DNA of 64,000 nucleotides. Source: Phycisphaerae bacterium. GTDB taxonomy: Bacteria > Planctomycetota > Phycisphaerae > Sedimentisphaerales > Anaerohalosphaeraceae. This document shows positions 27,752-37,464 of the stretch, one piece after another; position 1 is the stretch's first letter; the number at the start of each line of letters is the position of its first letter. The DNA is taken from positions 124,001 through 188,000 of the forward strand of contig JAGPMT010000001.1 of the NCBI GenBank assembly GCA_018052735.1. The letters are read 5' to 3'. Below the pieces are notes generated by a model. The model made no database searches. It was not told the DNA's origin and was given only the letters and a program-made list of their open reading frames with translations. The translations under genes were made by a program, and so were the position numbers.

Positions 27752-28897
27752 TCAGTTGACTCTAAACCAGCCGCTGCAGCGGATCGATAATTCTTCACCG
27801 TTTTTGAGGGTAAGTATCATCTCATCCGTGATATACCGTTGGGCACCTTGAGCGGGCGGGGTAATTTTGACCATTAGTTTGATGTTATTGCCATCCGGCT
27901 CTTGGCTTTCAATGGTCATATAACCCTGACGGGATTGAACAGAAGCGATCTCCACTTTCTCACCGTAATTGCTTCGGATGATAACATCCTTAATAACCGG
28001 AACTTGGGGTTCGACATTCTGCAGGATAATCCGCGGACGTGAGACCTCATATTTAGGCTGGGCTGCATAGTGCACTACCAGCGTACCGGACTGGGGATGG
28101 TCTGTTGTGATCTGAATAACCCCTGTGGTGTACTGCTGCAGCTTATCCAAGGCAACCACCGGCTCCAGAACAAACTCTTTCTTCTTTACGCCGGGATCAA
28201 AATCAATCTTCATCACATCGTTGGGTATTGATATTGAGCGAATAGAGAAAGACTGTTCATCTAAACTTTTGACAATAAGGGAAGGCATTCCTGCATTGGG
28301 TTTATCGAAGCGCAAATCCGCATTTTCAGGGCTAACTGCTATTTTTACAGTTACTTCCGCATTTATAAGCAGTTCGGCTCGCGGTGTAACAGGGTCATTG
28401 GAGATGATATAGAGATGCTTCGTCGTTAAACCCTTTGTAGAAGGTGCTGTAAAAGTCACTTCTACTTTGCCCGACTGGCCAGGTTCGTACAAAACCGGCT
28501 CGCTTAATGGAATCGCAAACCGCTGATCGTTTTTAATCAAAGTCGGCAGAGAGCAGCCGCACGTGCTTTGGACATTGGTTACTGACAAAGGGGCATTGCC
28601 CGAATTACTGAAGGCATATACGGCTTTGTGAACAGAATTTGGACCTACCTGACCGAAATTAACGGAGGGATTTTCGACTTTTATTGAAGGTGCATTGGGG
28701 GCCTGTATCGCCGGAGAAACCGAAGGTCGAGCCGTCTGCCCAACCTGTGTCTGCGGTGCCGGCTCAGTCGTTTTAGGAGCTGGTTCCGTCTTCAATTCTG
28801 CAGTTTTCGTTTCACTCCGCTGGCATCCGGCCAAACTCCCCACAGCCAATACAGCACACAGAATACAAAAAAGTTTGGTAGTGTTATGATATTTCAT
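27752..28897 (-). CDS. DUF1573 lipoprotein
   Basis: 381 residues from ATG 28897, which has GGAAACGGGT upstream. A signal peptide ends in the lipobox LAGC (Cys about 24), followed by a Thr/Pro-rich linker. At about 75-190 is a DUF1573-type immunoglobulin-like domain: VNFGQVGPNSVHKAVYAFSN, STCGC, YEPGQSGKVEVTF, TKHLYIISNDP. More beta domains follow. DUF1573 proteins are abundant in planctomycetes and of unknown function. An in-frame codon at 28990 is upstream and lacks a site. It is close to gsp but terminated separately. Confidence 0.85.
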   Translation of the reverse strand: MKYHNTTKLFCILCAVLAVGSLAGCQRSETKTAELKTEPAPKTTEPAPQTQVGQTARPSVSPAIQAPNAPSIKVENPSVNFGQVGPNSVHKAVYAFSNSGNAPLSVTNVQSTCGCSLPTLIKNDQRFAIPLSEPVLYEPGQSGKVEVTFTAPSTKGLTTKHLYIISNDPVTPRAELLINAEVTVKIAVSPENADLRFDKPNAGMPSLIVKSLDEQSFSIRSISIPNDVMKIDFDPGVKKKEFVLEPVVALDKLQQYTTGVIQITTDHPQSGTLVVHYAAQPKYEVSRPRIILQNVEPQVPVIKDVIIRSNYGEKVEIASVQSRQGYMTIESQEPDGNNIKLMVKITPPAQGAQRYITDEMILTLKNGEELSIRCSGWFRVN

Positions 28898-28983
28898 ACC
28901 CGTTTCCTTTTTAATTCTTTTTGCCCATAATTTCTGTTCAAATAAGCCGATAATGATTTTACAGTTTAGCACAAAACTTTGGA

Positions 28984-29010
28984 TTGACAACTGTGTTTTC
29001 GGTCTATTGC
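28984..29010 (+). promoter_or_regulatory. Possible promoter of the second glycan cluster
   Basis: A perfect TTGACA (28984-28989) is followed by TATTGC at 29005-29010 with a short 15-base spacer. It lies in the only divergent gap (28898-29088) before the plus-strand run 29089-35849. The -10 match and spacing are weak. Confidence 0.25.
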
Positions 29011-29088
29011 AGATAAGTCTTTACAGAATCCGCAGGTCCCTGTAAAATTAACGGAACTGCTGAAACTACTTGTATTTAGGAGCCGGTT

Positions 29089-30051
29089 ATGCCAGAAACA
29101 GGACATCCCGCGTTATCAATAGTGATACCGGTGTTTAACGAAGAGGAAAATCTTCGTCCTTTATATGCTGAAATCGCAGCGGCCTTAAAGGATTTTGCAT
29201 ACGAAGTTCTCTTTGTTGATGACGGCAGCACCGATAACAGCTTTTTTGTTCTTACTGATATACAGAAAAATACATCAAATGTTCGCTTGATTCGATTTCG
29301 GAGAAACTTTGGTCAAACTGCCGCACTCAGCGCCGGCTTCAAATATGCACGCGGCAGCATTATTGTTCCATTAGACGCCGACGGTCAAAATGATCCGGCA
29401 GATATCCCTCGACTGGTCAGCAAACTCCAAGAAGGTTTTGATATTGTCAGCGGCTGGCGGAAAGATCGCAAGGACAACGCCGTAACCCGCACACTTCCTT
29501 CGCGAGCAGCCAACTGGCTCATCGGGCGGATCACTGGAGTCCGCCTGCACGACTACGGATGCACTCTGAAGGCCTATCGTGCCGAGTCGCTCAAATCCAT
29601 ACGTCTGTATGGAGAAATGCATCGCTTCATCCCGGCGCTGGCACGCTGGGGCGGCGAGAATGTTACCGAGATGGTTGTCAATCACCGGCCCCGTACGCGC
29701 GGAAAAACTAAATACGGCTTGAATCGGACATTCAAGGTCATTCTGGACCTGATTACCATTAAGTTTTTAGCTTCGTTTTCAACGAAACCTATTTACGTTT
29801 TCGGGGGATTGGGGGTATTGTGTTTCATCGGTTCCTTTATTTCGGGAATAACCGTATTGGCGATGAAGCTGCTGCAGAATTATTCAATGAACCGCAATCC
29901 GCTGCTGATTATCTCGCTGATTTTGATGACGACAGCTATTCAATTTATTCTGATGGGCCTGCTGGCTGAAATCCTCGTGCGGACCTATCATGAGTCGCAG
30001 GATCGGCCTATTTATGTTATTGATAAAATTATTGAACCCCAGATGTCCTGA
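29089..30051 (+). CDS. Polyprenyl-phosphate glycosyltransferase, GT2 (ArnC/GtrB/DPM-like)
   Basis: 320 residues. GT2 domain with LSIVIPVFNEEENLRPL, EVLFVDDGSTDNS, FRRNFGQTAALSAG, and IIVPLDADGQNDPADIP; RGKTKYGLNRTFKVILDL is typical of enzymes that move a sugar from a nucleotide to undecaprenyl or dolichyl phosphate. Two C-terminal membrane segments (about 235-257 and 269-290). Strong AGGAG before the ATG. The lipid-linked sugar would be used by a membrane transferase such as the next gene. Exact sugar unknown. Confidence 0.9.
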   Translation: MPETGHPALSIVIPVFNEEENLRPLYAEIAAALKDFAYEVLFVDDGSTDNSFFVLTDIQKNTSNVRLIRFRRNFGQTAALSAGFKYARGSIIVPLDADGQNDPADIPRLVSKLQEGFDIVSGWRKDRKDNAVTRTLPSRAANWLIGRITGVRLHDYGCTLKAYRAESLKSIRLYGEMHRFIPALARWGGENVTEMVVNHRPRTRGKTKYGLNRTFKVILDLITIKFLASFSTKPIYVFGGLGVLCFIGSFISGITVLAMKLLQNYSMNRNPLLIISLILMTTAIQFILMGLLAEILVRTYHESQDRPIYVIDKIIEPQMS

Positions 30052-30060
30052 CGATTGCCT

Positions 30061-32190
30061 ATGGTCCGCCGCAAAATAAAAAGCCCTCATCCCCGCCAAC
30101 CGGTGTCCCAGTCCGCTTTGTCCCCTGTTATCCCAACGGGACTGCTGGCGTCGATCCTGATAACCGTTTTGCTGGGGGGCATTCCCTTTGCGCTTGGCCG
30201 CTATATCGAATTCAAATCGCCGGATCCGTTTGACAGCGCTGCTTATGTGTATTCGGCAAAACACCTTCTGGACGGTGCCCGAATGGGGATCGATGAAATC
30301 CCGACGGCTCATCCAGTGACCCTGCTGATTAACATCTTCGGCGTAAAATTTTTCGGCTTCAGCGAAACCGGACCGAAAATCATACAGACCATTTTGCAAA
30401 CCGCCGCATTGGTGTTTATGTTTTATGCCCTATGGAGAATTTTTGGTTCTGCACCGGCGGCTGTGAGCACTATCCTTGCGGCAGTCTATCTGTCTGCGCC
30501 GCTGATTGCCAAGTTCGGCAACGTCAAAGAACAGTATATGATTGCACTGGCTGTCTGTTCTGCATGCAGCTTTTTGCTGTATGAAGACCACCGTAAACGG
30601 TTTTGGCTTGCGGCATGCGGATTTTTTGCCATACTGCCGTTTTACTGCAAGCCGACCGGTGCTGCGATTGCTTTGGCCATCACATCCTATCTGCTGATAA
30701 GCCGCTGCATTAGCCGTCATTGGAAAAACCTGCTGACAGAATTTCTTCTGTTTCTGGGCGGTATCCTCATCGGTCTTGTTGTTCCGGCATCTCTGTTTAT
30801 TTGGCAAAAGAACATCCATTCTTTTTTACGCACATTTCCTGTTGTTGCTGGTCAAATAACACTGGTATTTCTGGCTGTCGGTACTGTAATCGTTTATGCC
30901 GTTCACTATGCCCACACACTGCACTTGATTGCCCAGCTTAAACAAATTCGCCGGAGCATCTGGCTGGCCGGCATTGCGGCGCTTCTGATTGCAGTGACTG
31001 TTTCAGTGGCGGGAGTATCTGCCGCCAACCGGTATTGGACGCAAAGCCGCAGTTATCCTACGGTTTCTGCCGCCCGCGATGTTGCTTCGTATATATTTGA
31101 CATTCCGATAGTAAATGCTTCTATCAAAATTTACCACATCGCGACCGGCAGTCTAGAGCGTCTGATTATTGCCTCAGGAGTTAAAGGCGGCTATGTAGGA
31201 TACAGCTGGAAAGCCATTACTCTGAGCAAACTGGCTCCGCAGGTTTTTCGCTACTACAAGGCCTTGTGTGTTCCGATTCTGCTGGCACTAGCTTCTATAT
31301 GTACGGCGTTGTTGTCTCTCAAATCACCGCTTGAAAAACGGCATCAATCTGTCTGGATGCTGGCGATTTGGTGGATCACTGATATGGGGCTGATTTGGGT
31401 CAGTCCTCATTCGTATGAGCAGTATTATCTGCCGCTGTGTGCATCTGGGGCAATGCTGGGCAGTTTTGCTGTCTGGAGGTGGCAGCAGAAATTGACTTCG
31501 GCCGCCAATAAAATGCCGTGGCTGTTTATCGGCGCTGCCGAGGTGATTCTTTTGGCGGTTCTGTCTATTCCCATCTTTATCGGCCAGCGCTATAGCCCTG
31601 ATACCGGTGCTGACTACATCAAAAATTACGGTTCCCGCCGCCGCGGTTTTGCCGAAGCGCTGGCCCGCATCAAGGCCGATACGCCCTATCCTTGGCAGCT
31701 TGCCGGCGACTATATCCGCACGCACAGCAAAGAGCAGGATACAATTTATGTTTGGGGCTGGGTACCCGGCATTTATGTGCGGGCCCAGCGTATGGCTGGG
31801 CTGCCGAAGGCCTACGAAGGCAATATGCATGTCACACCGCCGGCGGAGCTGGCAGCCGAAATAGAGCAGATGAAAAACAGCTTCGAGCAGGCACCGCCGC
31901 ATTTTATCGTGGACAGCCGCAAACGGCATTTCCCGTTTGATCGACCGCCGCTGGAGCTATGGCCGATGGTGCCGGCCAGACTGTTCGGCAACGAAAAACC
32001 CCGACTGCTCAGCAGCAGCCCTCAGGAGACGGCTGCTTTTGACTCCTCGTATGCCGCTTTTCTTGAAAAACAGCATGGGCCCGACGAAGCCAAACGCTAT
32101 GAGGCAATGAAACCACTGCGGGAATTTGTGATGCACAATTACAGCTTCGCCGGACAATTTGGAGATCATATGGTGTTTGAAAAAAAATAA
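30061..32190 (+). CDS. GT39/ArnT-like multi-membrane glycosyltransferase
   Basis: 709 residues. About 11-12 hydrophobic segments in the first 500 residues. The first periplasmic loop carries an acidic site (YIEFKSPDPFDSAAYVYSA) comparable to the DxD loop of GT39/GT83 transferases. The soluble C-terminal domain (about 510-709) has DTIYVWGWVPGIYVRAQR. Such proteins transfer a sugar from a polyprenyl phosphate on the periplasmic side. It follows the GT2 that could make that donor by nine bases. A TTG at 30055 is less likely than ATG 30061. Confidence 0.78.
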   Translation: MVRRKIKSPHPRQPVSQSALSPVIPTGLLASILITVLLGGIPFALGRYIEFKSPDPFDSAAYVYSAKHLLDGARMGIDEIPTAHPVTLLINIFGVKFFGFSETGPKIIQTILQTAALVFMFYALWRIFGSAPAAVSTILAAVYLSAPLIAKFGNVKEQYMIALAVCSACSFLLYEDHRKRFWLAACGFFAILPFYCKPTGAAIALAITSYLLISRCISRHWKNLLTEFLLFLGGILIGLVVPASLFIWQKNIHSFLRTFPVVAGQITLVFLAVGTVIVYAVHYAHTLHLIAQLKQIRRSIWLAGIAALLIAVTVSVAGVSAANRYWTQSRSYPTVSAARDVASYIFDIPIVNASIKIYHIATGSLERLIIASGVKGGYVGYSWKAITLSKLAPQVFRYYKALCVPILLALASICTALLSLKSPLEKRHQSVWMLAIWWITDMGLIWVSPHSYEQYYLPLCASGAMLGSFAVWRWQQKLTSAANKMPWLFIGAAEVILLAVLSIPIFIGQRYSPDTGADYIKNYGSRRRGFAEALARIKADTPYPWQLAGDYIRTHSKEQDTIYVWGWVPGIYVRAQRMAGLPKAYEGNMHVTPPAELAAEIEQMKNSFEQAPPHFIVDSRKRHFPFDRPPLELWPMVPARLFGNEKPRLLSSSPQETAAFDSSYAAFLEKQHGPDEAKRYEAMKPLREFVMHNYSFAGQFGDHMVFEKK

Positions 32191-32915
32191 TGCACGCACC
32201 GGATAATATTGAACAATTGAATGCCGCCGGCTGGCAATGGGCCTTGTCCAGCGGCAGGGAACAGCTCGGAAATCTAGAGGCCAATTTGCGGTTTCTTGAA
32301 AAAGCCCGTATTGTTAAGCCGGGACTGAAAATCCATGAAGCCGGCTGCGGAATCGGCACAATCGTTGATCATCTCCGGTCGCAGGGGTGTCAGGCCAGCG
32401 GAAGCGACATCGCCGCCAATGCGGTTGCTTACGGAAAAAATAAATACCCCGGGATTGATTTGGCGGTGCATTCTGCGGAGGAACTGCCGTATGAGGATGA
32501 ATCCTTTGATGTGGTTTTAAGTTTTGATGTAATGGAGCATCTTTTCGATGTGGATAAGCACCTTCGTGAAATCCGTCGGGTTCTCAAAAAAAGCGGCTGC
32601 TATGCCTTTCAAACACCCAACAAGTATGTGCATGCCGTTTATGATACCCTGCGTCTTGGGAATCTAAGCTGGAAAACGTACCATCCGTCTCTTCAGACTC
32701 CGCACAAGTTGAAAGCACGGCTGCACAGGCACGGGTTTTCTGTTCAGTTTTATAAAATGAATCCGGGAACTTTGTTTCTAGCAAAAAAATTAGGGCGGTT
32801 TGCTTTTTTGGCACGCTTTATTTCTATTCTTCCTTTTGAGTCTTTGCCGCTGTGTCTGCAAACAAACCTTTATGTCGTCGCAAAGAAGCATGAAAATCCT
32901 GATGCTCAATTATGA
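32190..32915 (+). CDS. Class I SAM-dependent methyltransferase
   Basis: 241 residues. Motif I is HEAGCGIGTIVDHLRSQG, the acidic loop is ASGSDIAANAV, then SAEELPYEDESFDVVLSFDVMEHL and VLKKSGCYAFQTPN. These match the Methyltransf_11/23 fold. Start ATG overlaps the previous stop (TAATG), so translation is coupled with the membrane transferase. Probably modifies a sugar or lipid of the same glycan. Substrate unknown. Confidence 0.88.
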   Translation: MHAPDNIEQLNAAGWQWALSSGREQLGNLEANLRFLEKARIVKPGLKIHEAGCGIGTIVDHLRSQGCQASGSDIAANAVAYGKNKYPGIDLAVHSAEELPYEDESFDVVLSFDVMEHLFDVDKHLREIRRVLKKSGCYAFQTPNKYVHAVYDTLRLGNLSWKTYHPSLQTPHKLKARLHRHGFSVQFYKMNPGTLFLAKKLGRFAFLARFISILPFESLPLCLQTNLYVVAKKHENPDAQL

Positions 32916-34044
32916 ATTTCCGCCTATCGGCGGCGGGGGAGGATATGCCCATCAATGCCTGCTGAAAGAATACAGCCGCCATCCGGAGCTGCAGATCGAT
33001 GTTCTTACCAGTTCTCCGGCAATCGGCCTTACCATAGAAACATTTTCAGATAATATTCGCTTATACAGAGTCGGCATCCACAAGGCCAATCTGCACTTTT
33101 GGAAAAAAAGCGAAGTTCTTGAATGGCTGTTCAAAGCAGAACGGCAATTAAACAAGCTGTTATCCAGCAATAATTATGACTTGGCTCATGCTTTTTTCGG
33201 CTTTCCGACCGGCTGGCTGACTTGCCGCCGCCGCAAGATACTGCCCTATCTTATCTCGCTGCGGGGATCGGATGTACCCGGGGCCAATCCCCGTCTGACG
33301 CTGGAATACAAATTACTGGGGCCTGTCTTCCGTAAAATCTGGAGAAACGCTTCGCTTTTGGCAGTCAACAGCAAAGGTTTGGCTCGGCGTGCCAAAGCCT
33401 TTCTTCCGGATCTGGATTACCCAGTTATCCCCAATGGAGTAGATACCGAGCGTTTTAGGCCGGCTTCTGACAAACCGGCTCTGTCCCCGTTTAAGCTGAT
33501 TACCGTAGGCCGCTTAACAGAGGTCAAGCGTCTGGACTTGGCACTGGAAGCTGTCTGCAAGGCACTTTCGGCCGGTTTAGATGTCGAATTAACCATCGTC
33601 GGCGACGGCAATCTGACAACCCGTCTTAAACAGCTGGCTGATGCTCTTGAGATCAGCCGCAGGATTCATTTTACCGGATGGCTGGATCCTGATACTTTGC
33701 CGGAAATCTATCCGGTTCATCACTGCTTTCTGCTGACCAGTCTGAATGAAGGAATGAACAATGCTCTGCTGGAAGCGCTGGCCAGCGGTTTAGCCGTCAT
33801 CACAACACCCTGTGAAGGCACTGATGAACTGGTGCAAAATAATGGAATTGTAGTGGAACATGCTGGTCCGCAGAACTTAGCAGATGCCATTATCAAAATC
33901 GCACAGGATTCGGCCGCTTATAGCCAAATGTGCAAAACTTCGCGTACAATAGCCGAACGGTTCTCGTGGTCTTCAGCAGCCGAACTGTATATACGATATT
34001 ATCACCAACTTGCTGCTTCGGGCGACAAACAATGTGCGGAATAG
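32890..34044 (+). CDS. Glycosyltransferase family 4
   Basis: 384 residues from ATG 32890: MKILMLNYEFPPIGGGGGYA is the classic GT4 opening. The donor half has LITVGRLTEVKRLDLALEA, LTIVGDGNLTTRLK, and the E-x7-E motif SLNEGMNNALLEALASG. The open frame extends upstream to 32800 within the methyltransferase gene; ATG 32872 is a second candidate. It overlaps the methyltransferase by 26 bases and asnB by 13, so these genes form one operon. Confidence 0.92.
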   Translation: MKILMLNYEFPPIGGGGGYAHQCLLKEYSRHPELQIDVLTSSPAIGLTIETFSDNIRLYRVGIHKANLHFWKKSEVLEWLFKAERQLNKLLSSNNYDLAHAFFGFPTGWLTCRRRKILPYLISLRGSDVPGANPRLTLEYKLLGPVFRKIWRNASLLAVNSKGLARRAKAFLPDLDYPVIPNGVDTERFRPASDKPALSPFKLITVGRLTEVKRLDLALEAVCKALSAGLDVELTIVGDGNLTTRLKQLADALEISRRIHFTGWLDPDTLPEIYPVHHCFLLTSLNEGMNNALLEALASGLAVITTPCEGTDELVQNNGIVVEHAGPQNLADAIIKIAQDSAAYSQMCKTSRTIAERFSWSSAAELYIRYYHQLAASGDKQCAE

Positions 34045-35849
34045 CCGGATTCAACTGGAATGACCCCCATCTGATTGAACAGATGACAGAGCGGCTGCGT
34101 CATCGCGGTCCCGATGACAAGGGCTATTACTGCGATCCGCTGGTCAGTCTCGGCCACCGCCGGCTGTCTATAATTGACCTGTCAGAACGGGGCCGCCAGC
34201 CGATGGGCTATAACGGTCTTCAGATCATTTACAATGGTGAAATATACAATTATCGCCAATTGCGGTCAGAATTGGAGTCGGCAGGATACCGTTTCTCTTC
34301 CGATACAGATACTGAAGTCATCCTGCAGGCCTATCACCGATGGGGAACCGACTGCGTTCATCGCTTCAATGGGATGTGGGCATTCTGTATTTATGATTCT
34401 TCCAAAAAATTGCTTTTTCTTTCACGCGATCGTTTCGGTGTGAAGCCGCTGTATTATTTTTTTGACGGCCGGCACTTCGTTTTCGCTTCCGAACTGAAAG
34501 CCATCCGGCTGAGTACAGGCAATTTCCGAATCAATCCGGCTGCTGTGAATTACTTTTTCTACCAGAAATACATCGGTGACGGCTTAACGATTTACGACCA
34601 ATGCAGCAAATTGAGGCCCTCTGAAAATCTGATTTTTGATTTAGAAAAAAGAGAAATTCGCAATTACTTTTATTTCAAACTTTCCGAACAGATAGAACAG
34701 TGCTCCAATCAAAGCGTGAAAGAGCGGTTGGACAAAGTGGAAAGTCTTATTCGCGACGCTGTCTCCAAACGGCTGGTCGCAGATGTACCGGTCGGCAGTT
34801 TTCTGTCCGGAGGACTGGATTCATCCGTCATATCGGCTTTTATTGCCCGTCAGAGGGAAAATTTCCGAACGTTTTCCATCGGCTTTCAAGATGAATCCTA
34901 CGATGAGATCCCTTTTTCCAGAAAAGCGGCCGAATACATCCGCACAAAGCATCATATCGAATATCTAAATATCGATGAATCACTGATTATGCGCGTCATC
35001 AGCCATATGGATGAGCCGCTGGGAGACGCATCCATTCTGCCGACAGCACTGCTGTCGCAAATGACGCGCCGTTATGTAACTGTCTGTCTTTCTGGAGACG
35101 GCGGAGATGAAGTTTTTGCCGGATATGATTCTTATCTGGCTTATCATATTGCAAAGTTTATTCCCCCTGTATTCGTACAGTTCAGCCGTCCGCTGACACA
35201 TTTGCTGCCGCCTTCCGACAGGAAACTTAATCTGACTTTCAAGATGCAAAAATTTATTGAGGATTATCACCCCCATCCTGCCCGCCGCCATCTGGACTGG
35301 ATGGCAACCTTCACCGACCGCAATCGCCGGATGCTGCTGGATGAACATTATATCAAAACCGAGGACTTCATCGGTCCTCTTGGGCGGAGTGATTTAACCG
35401 GCATTCAGCTGAATGATTTTCAGCGTTATCTGCCGGAAGATATCTTAAAAAAAGTGGATTTGGCTTCTATGATGCATTCATTGGAAGTCCGCACGCCCTT
35501 TCTCGATTATCGGCTTGTGCCGCTGGTCTTATCCCTGCCGGACGCTTACAAGATACGATTCTTTCGGACCAAATGGCTGCTGAAAAATATCGCGGCTGGC
35601 CTGCTGCCGAATGAAATCATCCACCGCCCAAAACGGGGGTTTACTGTTCCTATCTCGAGTTGGGTGAAGAAATCATCTTTTATTCGTCAATTTATCTTTG
35701 AGAAAGAGTTTTACAGCCATGGTTTAATCAATAAAAATTATGCCTGCAAACTGCTGGATGAGCACCTGAACAGACAGAGAGACAATGCCCGCAAGTTATG
35801 GCTGATTTTTGTCTTTAATTATTGGCATCATACAGCCGGCCGCCAATAA
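34032..35849 (+). CDS. asnB: Asparagine synthase (glutamine-hydrolysing) family amidotransferase
   Basis: 605 residues. The nucleophile Cys2 follows the start (MCGIAGFNW). The glutaminase domain has RLSIIDLSERGRQPM and NGEIYNYRQL. The synthetase domain has the PP-loop SFLSGGLDSS (Ser259 on) and SLEVRTPFLDYRLV. The normal product is asparagine, but in polysaccharide clusters such enzymes often amidate a uronic acid or other glycan carboxyl. Upstream GT4 overlap and cluster position favour the second role. The frame is open upstream, but only ATG 34032 places the catalytic cysteine correctly. Confidence 0.93.
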   Translation: MCGIAGFNWNDPHLIEQMTERLRHRGPDDKGYYCDPLVSLGHRRLSIIDLSERGRQPMGYNGLQIIYNGEIYNYRQLRSELESAGYRFSSDTDTEVILQAYHRWGTDCVHRFNGMWAFCIYDSSKKLLFLSRDRFGVKPLYYFFDGRHFVFASELKAIRLSTGNFRINPAAVNYFFYQKYIGDGLTIYDQCSKLRPSENLIFDLEKREIRNYFYFKLSEQIEQCSNQSVKERLDKVESLIRDAVSKRLVADVPVGSFLSGGLDSSVISAFIARQRENFRTFSIGFQDESYDEIPFSRKAAEYIRTKHHIEYLNIDESLIMRVISHMDEPLGDASILPTALLSQMTRRYVTVCLSGDGGDEVFAGYDSYLAYHIAKFIPPVFVQFSRPLTHLLPPSDRKLNLTFKMQKFIEDYHPHPARRHLDWMATFTDRNRRMLLDEHYIKTEDFIGPLGRSDLTGIQLNDFQRYLPEDILKKVDLASMMHSLEVRTPFLDYRLVPLVLSLPDAYKIRFFRTKWLLKNIAAGLLPNEIIHRPKRGFTVPISSWVKKSSFIRQFIFEKEFYSHGLINKNYACKLLDEHLNRQRDNARKLWLIFVFNYWHHTAGRQ

Positions 35850-35926
35850 CAGCAAGCTGCTTTTGCAAAAGCAGCCTTCGGCGGCTACAATAGCCCAGAA
35901 CTGAAAATGAATCAGCAGGAGAAATT

Positions 35927-37288
35927 ATGAGTATTACCGTTGAAGAAATTTTTGAAACTGTCAATATGACGCTGCGGCAGAATTTTGATATCCGCACTGT
36001 CACCTTAGGCATCAATCTCAAAGACTGTATGGACCGGGATCTGGACCACTTCTGCGGCCGCATCGAGCAGCGCATCGTTGCCATGGGCAGAAAACTCAAC
36101 GCCGCCGCTGACAGCCTCGAAAAAAAATACGGCATCCCCATAATCAACCGCCGCATTGCTGTCAGTCCTGTTTCTCTGCTGGCCGAGCCCTTGCCCTACA
36201 CGCCGGCAACCGCTGTGCGCATTGCCAAAACGCTGGACCACTGCGCGGCTCAGGCCGACATCAACTTTATTGGCGGCTTTGGGGGCTATGTCCAGAAGGG
36301 CCTGACCGCTTCCGATGAAAATCTGATGAACGCTCTGCCGCAGGCCTTGTCTCAAACCCAGCGCGTCTGCTCGTTTTTCAACTTGGGCACCACACAGACA
36401 GGGCTTAATATGACTGCTGTCGAGCGGTTTGGACATATCCTAAAAGACTTGGCTTTCCGAAGCAAAACCGGCATCGGCTGTGCTAAGGTAGCGGTCTTTG
36501 CCAACGTTCCCGGCGACAATCCCTTTATGGCCGGTGCTCACCACGGCATCGGCGAACCCGATTATGCCCTCAATATCGGTATCTCAGGGCCGGGCGTTGT
36601 CAAAGCCGTTGTTGAGCAGAATCCTGACTGCGATTTAACTGAACTTTCTGAAGTCATCAAGCGCACCGTTTTTAAGATAACCCGTGCCGGCGAGCTGATT
36701 GGCCGCGAAGCAGCAGACAGTCTGGGTGTAGAATTCGGAATTGTGGATATCTCCTTAGCCGCCACCCCGGCTGCCGGCGATTCGGTGGCCGAAATTATTG
36801 AAGCAATGGGCATTTGCCGGATGGGTCTGCCCGGTACAACGGCGGCCTTGGCACTGCTGATTGACGCAGTCAAGAAAGGCGGTGCAATGGCTTCCGGCCG
36901 TGTGGGGGGACTTTCGGGAACATTTATCCCCGTCAGCGAGGATGCCGGTATGATTCGTGCCGTCAAACAGGGCGCCTTGACGCTGGAAAAACTGGAGGCA
37001 CTGACCAGCGTTTGTTCGGTCGGGATGGATATGTTCGCCATCCCGGGCTCAACTCCGGCTGATGTTATCAGCGCCATTATTGCCGACGAGCTGGCTATCG
37101 GTATTGCCAATAACAAGACCACCAGCGTCCGCGTTATTCCTGTGCCCGGCAAACGCCCCGGTCAGACTGTTCATTTCGGCGGACTTTTGGGAACAGCTCC
37201 GATTATGCCTGTTCCCCGCAAGGCCGCTGCGGCCTTCATCCGCCGCAAAGGCCGTATGCCAGCTCCTATTCAATCTCTTCGGAACTAA
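35927..37288 (+). CDS. PFL family protein (UPF0210/DUF711)
   Basis: 453 residues, normal family length. Conserved segments include INFIGGFGGYVQKG, FNLGTTQTGLNM, VFANVPGDNPFMAGA, GISGPGVVKAVVE, GGLSGTFIPVSEDAGM and VPGKRPGQTVHFGGLLG. The family has a ten-stranded barrel related to anaerobic ribonucleotide reductase and pyruvate formate-lyase; its reaction is not established. The ACT-domain partner (UPF0237) commonly found upstream is absent. GGAG precedes the ATG. 77 bases separate it from asnB. Confidence 0.93.
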   Translation: MSITVEEIFETVNMTLRQNFDIRTVTLGINLKDCMDRDLDHFCGRIEQRIVAMGRKLNAAADSLEKKYGIPIINRRIAVSPVSLLAEPLPYTPATAVRIAKTLDHCAAQADINFIGGFGGYVQKGLTASDENLMNALPQALSQTQRVCSFFNLGTTQTGLNMTAVERFGHILKDLAFRSKTGIGCAKVAVFANVPGDNPFMAGAHHGIGEPDYALNIGISGPGVVKAVVEQNPDCDLTELSEVIKRTVFKITRAGELIGREAADSLGVEFGIVDISLAATPAAGDSVAEIIEAMGICRMGLPGTTAALALLIDAVKKGGAMASGRVGGLSGTFIPVSEDAGMIRAVKQGALTLEKLEALTSVCSVGMDMFAIPGSTPADVISAIIADELAIGIANNKTTSVRVIPVPGKRPGQTVHFGGLLGTAPIMPVPRKAAAAFIRRKGRMPAPIQSLRN

Positions 37289-37424
37289 ACGCAGGCGGAG
37301 TCAGCCGCTCAAGAACCCGCAGATACCGGCCATCGTGAATTGAAGGTAACCCAGGTATAAATAAATCAGCATCGAGGGGTATATAAATTAGCAGAACAGG
37401 ATTGATTTAAAAGCGAATATGGCC

Positions 37425-37462
37425 TACAGTATTCAAAGCAGCATAAAAACAGGCATACTGTA
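37425..37462 (+). promoter_or_regulatory. Inverted repeat directly before a GT2 start codon
   Basis: TACAGTAT (37425-37432) and ATACTGTA (37455-37462) are perfect 8-base arms around 22 bases. The right arm ends two bases before the ATG at 37465. In RNA it would fold over the translation start; as DNA it could bind a dimeric regulator. The gap 37289-37464 otherwise holds only AT-rich sequence. Confidence 0.4.
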
Positions 37463-37464
37463 AT

